Source: Yarrowia lipolytica | Lineage: Eukaryota; Ascomycota; Dipodascomycetes; Dipodascales | DNA: 64,000 nt | Assembly (NCBI RefSeq): GCF_001761485.1 | Contig: NC_090774.1 | Coordinates: 3,906,001 to 3,970,000, forward strand | Reading direction: 5' to 3' | Shown here: one piece after another, positions 11,083 to 18,784 of the stretch | Layout: each line of letters begins with the position of its first letter | Position numbering within the stretch: the first letter of the stretch is position 1 | Translations under genes and position numbers: made by a program | The notes under the pieces: generated by a model | Databases searched by the model: none | The model's input: the letters and a program-made list of their open reading frames with translations, nothing else | What the model was told of the DNA's origin: nothing

Positions 11083-12012
11083 ATGAAGTTCACTCAGACC
11101 ACTCTTCTTCTGATCTCCGCCGTTTCCGCCCAGGATGTGCTTGGAGGCCTCTTCTCTGAGGTTGGCAACCAGGTCAACTCCGCTGTTGGCATTGCCGGCT
11201 CTTACGCCGGAGTTGGAGCTTCCATCGCTGAGTCCTACGTCAAGGACGGTACTTCTTACGCCGGAGACGGTATTTCCATCGCCAAGACCGCCATTGAATC
11301 TGCCCGGCACGATGTTGACACTGCTCTGCAGGGAGTTAAGACCAAGGTTGATGCCGTTGCCTCCGGTGTGCGATCCGATATCAAGGCCGGTGTTACCCAG
11401 GTGCCCTCTCGAATCGATGATGCTCTTTCTCAGGTCAACACCAAGCTCAACGAAGGTCTCCAGGCCGCCTCTTCCGAGTTTGAGATTGCCAAGACCGCTG
11501 GTGCCTCCGAGGCTTCTAAGGCCAACGAGGCCGCCAAGTCCTACATCAACGAGGGTCTCCAGGGCGCTAACTCCCAGTTTTCTGTTGCCAAGTCTCTGAT
11601 TGACGACGAGGCCAAGACTGGAGGATCCGCGTGGTCTGGCATTGTTGCCTCTGTCTCCAAGCAGATGGAGGACGCCCAGATCTCCGCCTCTGTCACCGGT
11701 AGCGCCCTTGCTTCTGCCTCTGAGGCTCTCTCTTCGGCCGCCTCTGCTGCCTCCACCGCCGAGTCCGGCTCTGCTGTTGCCACTTCTGGTGCTTCTGGCT
11801 CCGCCTCTGGCTCTGCGTCTGGCTCTGCTTCTGGCTCTGCTTCTGGCTCTGCATCTTCCCTTTCTCGATCCGCATCTTCGGCCGCCGCCTCTGCTTCTGG
11901 ATCTGCCTCTGCTTCTGCTGCCTCTACTGGTAAGGAGAACGGCGCCAACCCCATGGCTGCCACTGGCATGGTCGCTGCTCTTGCTCTTCCTCTGGTCGCT
12001 GCTCTTCTGTAA
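11083..12012 (+). CDS. GPI-anchored Ala/Ser-rich cell-surface protein with amphipathic repeats
   Basis: A 309-residue protein. The start is the ATG at 11083, because residues 1-16 (MKFTQTTLLLISAVSA) then form a clean signal peptide; the frame upstream is 5' leader. Residues ~20-210 are Ala/Gly/Ser-rich and look like an irregular helical repeat (segments such as SYAGVGASIAESY and SYAGDGISIAKT), resembling LEA- or apolipoprotein-like amphipathic helices. Residues ~225-285 are a Ser/Ala/Gly stalk with tandem SGSA units. The C terminus (ATGMVAALALPLVAALL) is a hydrophobic tail typical of a GPI-anchor signal. A cell-wall or plasma-membrane location is inferred. No enzymatic motif is visible, and I do not recognise an orthologue. 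Codon use is strongly biased (GCC, TCC/TCT, AAG), which suggests high expression. Confidence 0.8.
   Translation: MKFTQTTLLLISAVSAQDVLGGLFSEVGNQVNSAVGIAGSYAGVGASIAESYVKDGTSYAGDGISIAKTAIESARHDVDTALQGVKTKVDAVASGVRSDIKAGVTQVPSRIDDALSQVNTKLNEGLQAASSEFEIAKTAGASEASKANEAAKSYINEGLQGANSQFSVAKSLIDDEAKTGGSAWSGIVASVSKQMEDAQISASVTGSALASASEALSSAASAASTAESGSAVATSGASGSASGSASGSASGSASGSASSLSRSASSAAASASGSASASAASTGKENGANPMAATGMVAALALPLVAALL
11794..11856 (+). repeat. 12-bp coding minisatellite (Ser-Gly-Ser-Ala units)
   Basis: About five tandem copies of a TCTGGCTCNGCN unit encode the SGSA stalk of the GPI protein. Differences between copies are synonymous, so the repeat is kept at protein level but its length may vary between strains. 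Confidence 0.8.
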
Positions 12013-13282
12013 GCCAGTGGTGAAGGAACAAAAAAGGAACGGTCAGCATGTATTTTATACCTAATTTATTCTTGAAATGATTCGTGTTGACTTGTAGTAC
12101 AGGATGTAGAGGACTTACATTATAGCGCCATGCTTCATTTGATGACATTCATTTGATGGCACTCATTCGACTCACATGTCCGCCTATTGTATCTCACCAC
12201 TCTCGCCATGATTACGCGCAATATCCCGGGATATTGCTTCTATGTTTCATCAAAAGCAGGGGTTGACATCCCCGTATTGCCTCTACCTGCCATGTGCAAG
12301 CTTAACAGAAAGACGTGTTAGACTTCACATTTTTCGCGCCGACCTAAAAAAGCGCTTTACACGGAGATACAGTTCGACCGGGCTGGATGGCAAGTTAAAT
12401 AATACGGTGGTAAGCCGTACCGTGATGAGTTTGTCGTACTTGTACAAATCAAATTTTGATTTCGCCAGCTTTTTTTCAATACGAGTGTGAGTATGAGTAT
12501 CGTATGTACTGCAATATGTTGTTATACAAGTACAATATGTACAATTTTACCAGCAATACTGTACACTGGTACGATCTCCGATATTATGCAGTGGGGTTCA
12601 AACTCATATTAATTATAGCATAACAAGAGCAAAGTCGGTCTGGCATTGCTATATTTGTAGATTTTTTGTCATGAATAGGTTCTGTCGCGATTCCATTCCA
12701 CCATTGGTTCTGAAGTAGTTCAGCTGCTGTAGTAGCCAGCGCGCCGTTGAGATTAACTTATCAAGTAGCTATATGTTCTTATATACTGTAGTTACAATTT
12801 TTGTTAAATAAATGGTGTGATATTATGAAAACGGGACATAAGGGCTTAATAAGATGAGGAGAAGGGCCAAGTACAGGCTGTATATCTACAAGTATTGGAA
12901 ACACTTGTTGTGTTTTTTTGTTCCAGGTTATGCTATTTGTACAAGTTCAAGTATTGTAAGGATGTTTTCCGTGTCTTTAATCATGACCTAGAGAAGGCCC
13001 TATATAAACCATGCATCTAGACTTCACATTTGTAGACAACACCATGATACACTGTGGAGCTGTAAAACGATAATGAACTGGAATATTAGAAAAATCAAAA
13101 GTAAAATGGAATAAACAAGTATCATCTCTGTTGAATAGCCATTTATATTGTCTGTTAACTTGCCCAAACACTCCATCAAACACCTCTCCAAATATGAGCT
13201 GATGACAGATAAACTCTCAACATCGCAAGTATCCATGCAGGTTTCATGTACGCAATGATCTTACTCTCATCACTACTACTCC
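12013..13282. other. Intergenic region, 3' flank of the GPI gene and 5' flank of the BTB-like gene
   Basis: A TATATAAA box at 13001-13008 points right, 275 bp before the BTB-like ATG. The likely leader after it holds a short upstream frame (ATG at 13044, nine codons). The remainder is A/T-rich with TGTACTTGTAC-type words and no gene is seen. Confidence 0.5.
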
Positions 13283-14227
13283 ATGTCTCTCTATCTGCTG
13301 GAAACCAAGCCTCCCACAGAGATCACCCTTGAGGATGACGGCGTTCAATGCAAGGTCGATAATGTCGTCTTCACTTTTCCCATGGATGACGATGTTCCTT
13401 TTGTCCCTTCCTCGGAACCTCTCCAGTGCTACCCTCTAGGTGGATCAGCCTATGTTGTGCTGTCCTCCAAGGACCAGGTCCGACGAGCCAGCGTGTTGTT
13501 CCTTGATCTCAAGACTAGTCAGATCCAATGGAAGAGCATGAAGAAGGTGTGTCCCGAGTTTTGGTCTTATGGAAGCCACTTGGCTGGAGTTCAGGATGCG
13601 ACCTCCATTCTTGATGCTCTCAAGATGGTGGGCGATATTCAGAGCAAGGTGAAACAGGTTACCGAGAAGCAAGCGTTTAGTGCTTCAACCGAGTCTTTCG
13701 GACTGAACAGGCTGTCGCTAATGGGCTCTATCCCCCCCGGTTTCTCCGATTCAACTGTTGTATGCTCTGAATCGTTTCCTCGCCAAAGCCATCTGGTGAT
13801 TCTCGCTACCAATTGGCCTTGGATCAGTGATAAGCTTCCCGGATTTGACGACAACAGAAGCGACGAGAAGATCACTATCTACATCGAGGCAGGCTCACAG
13901 GCAGTAGATGTACTTGTTGACTTTATCTACGGAAAGCCCGTCAAGCAGATGCTGAACGCCACAATCATCCTAGAGCTGGCAAGATTCAACTCAATTCCCA
14001 TCACCATCAACGGTAAGAAGCATTCCAACGCACACCTGCCTCCAGGACTTTGGGAGGAGTGTCTTCAATTCGAGCCTATCCCTCAGGACTTTGTGAGACT
14101 GTGGCGGATCCCTTACTTCAAGAAGAGATTGGAAAGCTTCTTTGGACAGAACAGAAAGGCTGTCATGGAGACCGACGAGGTTACATACTTGTCTAAGGAA
14201 GAACTCCTGGAGCTGTTGCGACTATAG
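13283..14227 (+). CDS. BTB/POZ-like domain protein, function unknown
   Basis: A 314-residue protein. The first ~130 residues match nothing I know. Residues ~150-235 read like a BTB/POZ fold: SDSTVVCSESFPRQSHLVIL resembles the SD-v-ivc opening with the buried His, and QAVDVLVDFIYGKPVK matches the conserved F/V-x-x-LLDFIYTG helix. Such domains mediate dimerisation or bind cullin-3. No kelch, MATH or zinc-finger partner is present. The C-terminal segment (FVRLWRIPYFKKRLESFF) is basic and helical. The BTB assignment rests on pattern only and is moderate. The ATG at 13283 gives the whole open frame. Confidence 0.6.
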   Translation: MSLYLLETKPPTEITLEDDGVQCKVDNVVFTFPMDDDVPFVPSSEPLQCYPLGGSAYVVLSSKDQVRRASVLFLDLKTSQIQWKSMKKVCPEFWSYGSHLAGVQDATSILDALKMVGDIQSKVKQVTEKQAFSASTESFGLNRLSLMGSIPPGFSDSTVVCSESFPRQSHLVILATNWPWISDKLPGFDDNRSDEKITIYIEAGSQAVDVLVDFIYGKPVKQMLNATIILELARFNSIPITINGKKHSNAHLPPGLWEECLQFEPIPQDFVRLWRIPYFKKRLESFFGQNRKAVMETDEVTYLSKEELLELLRL

Positions 14228-14317
14228 TACAAGGTACAGCAATCGCACATCTACACAACACACATAGGCACAATATATATAGAGAATAGTTTTGGTGCAT
14301 ACTAGCTATACCAGCGC

Positions 14318-14872
14318 TCAGGCAATTGTACTTGTACTTTTCGTAAATCGGATAATCTCGTCAACCCGTTCGTCCACGGTCATATCTCCCAGTTTCAGTA
14401 CAGGAACGCCACAGTTGTCCAACCATCGAAGATGGTAGTCATGTCCTCTAGAAGAAGTACAATGTGGATAGCTCAGACTTTCAGCCCAAGATAGAAAGTT
14501 CTCGGATTTGAGTCCCATGGCAGGATCAGTTCTCAAGGTATCTCCATATCGCTGTTCCTCTCGATTCCGCAATCTCGCCATTCTAACATCCAAAGGAAGC
14601 TCCAGAAAAACAATGCAGTCGAATTGAGACGTGATCTTGTTAGACCATGTTGGCATGCTTCCCGCAACTACACAATCGGGCTGCTTGGCCATGTCTCGCA
14701 ACAACATGTTGTCTCGTTCCTCTTCATCACGCTTGACTGAGTAGGGCTCTGCTGTGCCCTCTAGCCAAAAGTAGTCGTCTCCATCATAGCACGGAATACC
14801 GAGCTTTTCTGCCAGAGCCTTCCCAGTTGTGGTTGTTCCTGAACCTGATGCGCCCACCGTATGGATGATCAT
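14318..14872 (-). CDS. P-loop nucleotide/small-molecule kinase, bacterial-like
   Basis: A 184-residue protein when started at the ATG at 14872. The open frame runs 51 codons further upstream, but the Walker A motif GASGSGTTTTGKAL would then lie far from the N terminus; with the chosen start it begins at residue 7, as in the adenylate/shikimate kinase class. A YDGDDYFW segment follows, then a VVAGS strand and a DVRMARLRNREEQRYGD lid-like segment rich in Arg. This layout is what I associate with bacterial 'AAA family ATPase / adenylate kinase-like' small proteins rather than with a known yeast kinase. The substrate is unknown and transfer from bacteria is possible. It lies tail-to-tail with the BTB-like gene (about 90 bp apart). 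Confidence 0.7.
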   Translation of the reverse strand: MIIHTVGASGSGTTTTGKALAEKLGIPCYDGDDYFWLEGTAEPYSVKRDEEERDNMLLRDMAKQPDCVVAGSMPTWSNKITSQFDCIVFLELPLDVRMARLRNREEQRYGDTLRTDPAMGLKSENFLSWAESLSYPHCTSSRGHDYHLRWLDNCGVPVLKLGDMTVDERVDEIIRFTKSTSTIA

Positions 14873-15236
14873 GATGAAGAGAGCCGCATGATGAGAAACA
14901 AACACAATCAGGCTGTTGTGATTAGTAAGCACAAACAACAATTGGGAATGATTTGGTGTGGTTGGGGAGTCTTTATGAAGGGTAGTCCGATACATTTTCA
15001 ACAGGTCTTCGATTCGTGATTGCATTGTACACTCTTAAGGTACACTTGAGTAGCTGTTGTAGCATTCAAGTCTATTGAACTACAGGCTACAACAGGAGTA
15101 CATACAATCAGCTAAACTACCTACTGTACAGTATGTACAAGCTAACAATGGCGAACAGTTTGCAATTTTATTGCCATTGTCACTAGGATTACAGTCAAAA
15201 TCATATATATTAGTATCTACATCTTCCAACACACGC
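14873..15236. other. Promoter region of the kinase gene and 3' flank of ADE1
   Basis: A 364-bp gap between two minus-strand genes. It contains CTACTGTACAGTATGTAC-type words near 15120 and no gene. Confidence 0.5.
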
Positions 15237-16169
15237 TTACTGGGTGCACCATTTGCAGCCAGTGATGGACTCGTAAGCCTCAATGTACTTTTCTCGGGTC
15301 TTGATGACAACCTCAGGGGTCATAGCAACGTCCTCCTGGCCCTTGAGACCGCTGTTAGTAAGCCAGTTTCGCAGGTACTGCTTATCGTAGGAGTCCTGGG
15401 GCTTACCAACCTCGTAGGTCTTGGCGTTCCAGAATCGAGAGGAGTCGGGCGTGAGGACCTCATCAACCAGAACAAGTTTGCCGTTCTCGTCGATACCAAA
15501 CTCGAACTTGGTATCGGCAATGATGATTCCGTGCTTGTCGGCGTACTCGGCAGCCTTGGTGTACAGCTGGACAGACAGCTTCTCGATCTCGTCGGCGAGG
15601 TTCTTGTCTCCGATGATCTCGGCAGCCTTGGCCACCGAGATGTTCTCGTCGTGCTCGCCCTGCTCGGCCTTGGTAGAGGGAGTGTAGATGGCCTGGGGCA
15701 GCTTTTGGGACTCCTGCAGACCAGACTCCACGGACATGCCATGGACGGTTCCGGACTTCTTGTACTCGCTCCAGGCAGAGCCGGTGATGTAGCCTCGAAC
15801 AATGGCCTCAATGGGCACAATTTTGTACTTGTTGACGAGCAGACATCGATCCTTGAGCATCTCGACGAGCTCGGGGTCGTCCTGCACAGCCTTGGGCAGA
15901 GCGGCGAGGATCTGGGAGTTCTCGCTTTCGGCCACATGGTTCTTAATCTCCTTGGCCAGCAGCTGGAACCAGAACTTGGAGATAGAGGTCAGAATCTTGC
16001 CCTTCTCGGGGATACCGTTGGTCATGATGACATCGTAGGCGGAGATTCGATCAGTGGCGACAAACAGCAGCTGGTTGTCGTTGACGGCGTACAGGTCTCG
16101 GACCTTGCCTCGGGCCACGAGAGGGAGATGGCCCTTGAGATCGGTCAGTGCAAGAGGGGTGGCGGACAT
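15237..16169 (-). CDS. ADE1: Phosphoribosylaminoimidazole-succinocarboxamide synthase (SAICAR synthetase)
   Basis: A 310-residue cytosolic enzyme of de novo purine synthesis. It joins aspartate to CAIR using ATP to give SAICAR. Family signatures are clear: the ATP-binding start LVARGKVRDLYAV, then ATDRISAYDVIM, the segment VPIEAIVRGYITGSAW and the catalytic DTKFEFGIDENGKLVLVDE. The length matches the monofunctional yeast Ade1 (about 306 residues) and not the bifunctional animal enzyme. Codon use is highly biased, which leaves a long empty frame on the opposite strand that is not a gene. A TATATAT word at about 16221-16228 lies ~50 bp upstream of the ATG in the right orientation. The gene is divergent from the Iml3-like gene. 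Confidence 0.97.
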   Translation of the reverse strand: MSATPLALTDLKGHLPLVARGKVRDLYAVNDNQLLFVATDRISAYDVIMTNGIPEKGKILTSISKFWFQLLAKEIKNHVAESENSQILAALPKAVQDDPELVEMLKDRCLLVNKYKIVPIEAIVRGYITGSAWSEYKKSGTVHGMSVESGLQESQKLPQAIYTPSTKAEQGEHDENISVAKAAEIIGDKNLADEIEKLSVQLYTKAAEYADKHGIIIADTKFEFGIDENGKLVLVDEVLTPDSSRFWNAKTYEVGKPQDSYDKQYLRNWLTNSGLKGQEDVAMTPEVVIKTREKYIEAYESITGCKWCTQ

Positions 16170-16794
16170 TGCTAATGGAGGAGTGTGACGGTACTGTCAA
16201 ATGTCAAAAGGTCAAATCGATATATATTTTAATGAGTCGTGGGGCTAATTGGGCTTAGAGTTCATGTTATCATTGGGTGGGCCTCAGGTCCGAGTCATGG
16301 ATCGCAGACTACATGTGTGGGGAGAAGCCAAAGAGCGTAGTTTCTGGGGGCAAACTGCAGGGCGAGGGCGGTTTTATATAGTGTTGCAAGAAAAAATCAC
16401 TGGATCGGTCAGGGTCCGGTTATAGAAGGCTAACCAAGTATGTACAGTCCAGCAGCTAAAATTTATTGTAGCCTTGATAGAATGTGCATGTGGTTTATGA
16501 GTACGAAGAATGGTACAGTCATAAAGGAGATTTTGATAGTTTGGGGCATTGGTTATCGCTTATTAACATATCTCAGTGCTTGTACAGGCTACACCAATAG
16601 ACCTAAAATGAATAATAAGCTGACAGTCATGTCTATCTACTTTTGTAGTTCAATGCTATGGGTTGGTTAGACCCACTGCTTCGCTTATAGTTGCATTTAC
16701 TATTTCTGTCCATATTCCCAACTCCCAACCACCTTCAATTAAGGTGAAGATATCATGCGAGCCGCCGTGCAAACAAAGCGTTGATCTTACACTC
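16170..16794. other. Divergent promoter region between ADE1 and the Iml3-like gene
   Basis: It carries an ADE1-side TATA-like word near 16221 and a plus-side TATATA near 16374. A 76-codon plus frame (16440-16670) overlaps the likely leader of the right-hand gene and ends in another frame. I treat it as leader or chance. The frame of the right-hand gene is open from 16624, just after a CTGACAG acceptor-like word, so an upstream exon cannot be excluded. Confidence 0.5.
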
Positions 16795-17616
16795 ATGTTC
16801 GATTTCGTAAACACCGCGTCGGGGACGTCGTTCACGGTACTCAAGTGCACCAAACTCTTCAACTTTGACAAGTTTGCGACCGTGCGCCAAGAACTCAGTA
16901 AAGACATTGTCGAAAACGCCAAAAATGCATCACGGAAACGCGTCTTCAGCGAACGAAACAACAACGTCTACTATGAGCAGGACTCGTCCGAAGCAGACCA
17001 GATCAAGACCGTCAACTGTGAGTGGCACGTGCTACAGTCAGGGGAATATGAGATACACACGGTGGAAATCTCCATGAGTGGTCATGTATCCAAGGTCATT
17101 ATTGTCAACGGTCCTGACAGAAAGGACGACTTCGAGACGCACGCTTTGATTCTCATGAGAATGCAAAACACATTCTTTGACATTAGCGGAGTGATAAAGG
17201 CATGGATGACAGAGAAATTCGAGGTCACGATAGGCGACTTGGAGCTGAAGCACGATTTTCTCAAGTCCGAATTCGACAGAGAGGTGCCCTATACCGCTCA
17301 CCTGAAGATCCAGGTTAAGGATCTGGGAGGACTATTGAAGTACCTAACTCTTGGAATTCATTACGACGACTTGGAAGCATTCGCCACCCACAAGGACGGA
17401 TTATACGCTGGAGTCACAGAGTTTCTTTATGAATCCACGGGTATGAAGGTTTCAACAAGTGATCAGTTCGAGCTAGTGTCTCTACTAACGAACCAAATGG
17501 TCATGGACAAAAGAGGCAAAGTCAAGATCATCAAAACCGGTCTACCATCTCATGATGAGCTATTCTGGATCGAGAGTCTTCTGATTCGACTCACTAACTA
17601 CGCCAGAAGTTGTTGA
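16795..17616 (+). CDS. Candidate Iml3/CENP-L/Fta1-type inner kinetochore protein
   Basis: 273 residues from the first in-frame ATG at 16795. The frame is open without an ATG from 16624. No standard domain jumps out, but the C-terminal half resembles budding-yeast Iml3 as I recall it. VIKAWMTEKFEV sits where Iml3 has a Leu-Gln-Trp-Leu-Lys-Ala-Glu-Tyr segment. EFLYESTGMKVS corresponds to YIYNETGMAVE, followed by a strand, a short gap and a terminal helix. The N-terminal TSFTVLKCTKLFNFDKF could match Iml3's YTWKFLGISKQLSLEN opening. With this start the length is close to Iml3 (about 245 residues). Iml3/CENP-L pairs with Chl4/CENP-N in the inner kinetochore (CCAN). The match is by eye from memory and unproven. 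A first exon upstream remains possible. Confidence 0.45.
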   Translation: MFDFVNTASGTSFTVLKCTKLFNFDKFATVRQELSKDIVENAKNASRKRVFSERNNNVYYEQDSSEADQIKTVNCEWHVLQSGEYEIHTVEISMSGHVSKVIIVNGPDRKDDFETHALILMRMQNTFFDISGVIKAWMTEKFEVTIGDLELKHDFLKSEFDREVPYTAHLKIQVKDLGGLLKYLTLGIHYDDLEAFATHKDGLYAGVTEFLYESTGMKVSTSDQFELVSLLTNQMVMDKRGKVKIIKTGLPSHDELFWIESLLIRLTNYARSC

Positions 17617-17624
17617 CACTAAGT

Positions 17625-17638
17625 CCCCCCCCCCCCCC
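17625..17638 (+). repeat. C14 homopolymer tract
   Basis: Fourteen consecutive Cs begin 9 bp after the stop of the Iml3-like gene, between it and convergent ISA2. The tract is probably length-variable and hard to sequence accurately. Confidence 0.9.
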
Positions 17639-17771
17639 TAATTAACACCCTTGCATCTACGATATTTATTCAACCCATAATCAAATTAATTCTTTATTTA
17701 CATGCATTCAACTTGACCCTTTGGAAAGGAACTCAAGTATACGTTATTGTGACTCGATCAGTCTTGTTCTT

Positions 17772-18326
17772 TTAGGCCAACTTGCTTTCGTCGAAGTCGA
17801 AGGAGGAGCCGCAGCCACAAGCACTCACAGTGTAGGGACTGTCCACCACCTTGAACTGGCTGCCAATAAGCTCGGTTGTGTAATCAATGTTGGATTCTCG
17901 CAGAATCTCCAGAGAGCTCTTGTCAATGAGAATTCGAGCGCCGTTCTTCTCGAACACACTGTCCATCTCAAAATCGACGTCCTCCACGTCGGACAGCTCC
18001 AGCTTGTATTGGAAGCCATGGCATCCACCGGACTCCACCTCAATTCGGAGAGCCAGCAAAGGGTTCTTGTCGTCCTCGGAAATGGCGTTGAGTCTGGTGG
18101 CCGCTCGGTCGGACACAAACAGACGCAGGAGTCGTCCCTTGTCGTCCTTCTGGGGGTTCACAATGGTGACGGCATCTTCCTCGATTTTCTCTCGGGGGAC
18201 CGACTCGGGAAACTCGAAAAGACGTCGGGCGGATGCTGTGAAGTGTCTTTGTGTCAGTAGCGACGGGGAGCCCAGTCGGGGGACAGTCCGCAACGAGCTC
18301 TTGGCTTGTAACAGTCGTCTGAACAT
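17772..18326 (-). CDS. ISA2: Mitochondrial A-type iron-sulfur cluster assembly protein Isa2
   Basis: 184 residues. Residues 1-35 are Arg/Ser/Leu-rich without acidic residues, a typical matrix presequence. The A-type domain has the three conserved cysteines: C102 in SGGCHGFQY, and C170 and C172 in SACGCGSSF. The central strand (LRIEVESGG) and helix (SSLEILRESNIDYTTEL) fit the IscA/HesB fold. The long N-terminal region and the sequence favour Isa2 over Isa1. Isa1, Isa2 and Iba57 together make [4Fe-4S] clusters for aconitase, lipoate synthase and others. It is divergent from FIG4 across 458 bp and convergent with the Iml3-like gene. Confidence 0.92.
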   Translation of the reverse strand: MFRRLLQAKSSLRTVPRLGSPSLLTQRHFTASARRLFEFPESVPREKIEEDAVTIVNPQKDDKGRLLRLFVSDRAATRLNAISEDDKNPLLALRIEVESGGCHGFQYKLELSDVEDVDFEMDSVFEKNGARILIDKSSLEILRESNIDYTTELIGSQFKVVDSPYTVSACGCGSSFDFDESKLA

Positions 18327-18784
18327 TGTGTGGCGTAGTTTTGTTGTGTGGGGGAGGTCGTGGGTGGATGTTAGAGGTTGGGAGTGCGATATTGGAAGGT
18401 TAATTGGGCGTCACGTGAATTTAACGGGTAGAAATATCTTAAAAACGGTTGCTGTTTGCAGGTTAAAACACACGCTGCGTCAAGCCTCGTATAAGTAGTG
18501 GTCTTCGCTCGTTGTGGTTGCTCTCATCCAAGTGTAAATAGATCCAAAGTTGCTCTCGAACTCGTCCCGTTCACAAGACTCTATTAACCTTCTGCAGATG
18601 ATGACAAATGCGACTGCCCTTAACAAGCTTCAGTTCGTTCCTCCCAACAAAGTTAGTTGACACTAATTTTGACAAGATTTAGTTGGCAGTTCAACAAAAA
18701 TATCAGTTGGGGGTTGCCAACAAGCTTCAGCTGGGATTCATCTTGCGTTATCGGGGCAACACAGCAGAACCATACACACGATCA
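18327..18784. other. Divergent promoter region between ISA2 and FIG4
   Basis: A TATAAG word near 18490 points to FIG4. The likely FIG4 leader holds an upstream frame, described separately. The ISA2 side is G/T-rich with no clear TATA box. Confidence 0.5.
18598..18660 (+). other. Upstream ORF in the FIG4 leader (20 codons)
   Basis: ATG-ATG at 18598 opens a 20-codon frame that stops at 18660, 125 bp before the chosen FIG4 start. It contains the 12-bp word AACAAGCTTCAG (18622-18633), repeated at 18719-18730 in the open frame just upstream of the FIG4 ATG. Both copies read Asn-Lys-Leu-Gln in the local open frame. It could be a translational control uORF. An intron joining it to FIG4 was examined but no standard splice pair keeps frame. 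Confidence 0.4.

Noticed and set aside
15075-16175. 366-codon frame opposite ADE1, and similar frames opposite SPE3 (22480-23604), GET3 (60637-61623) and the TMEM135-like gene (35940-36947)
   Set aside because: These mirror highly biased genes. When TTA, CTA and TCA codons are avoided on the sense strand, the opposite frame loses its stops. Their products are Leu/Val/Gly-rich and resemble nothing.
18652-18689. Possible intron joining the FIG4 uORF to the main frame (GTTAGT donor)
   Set aside because: The in-frame acceptor would give a 31-nt intron, too short. The next AG is out of frame. No CTAAC branch site is present.
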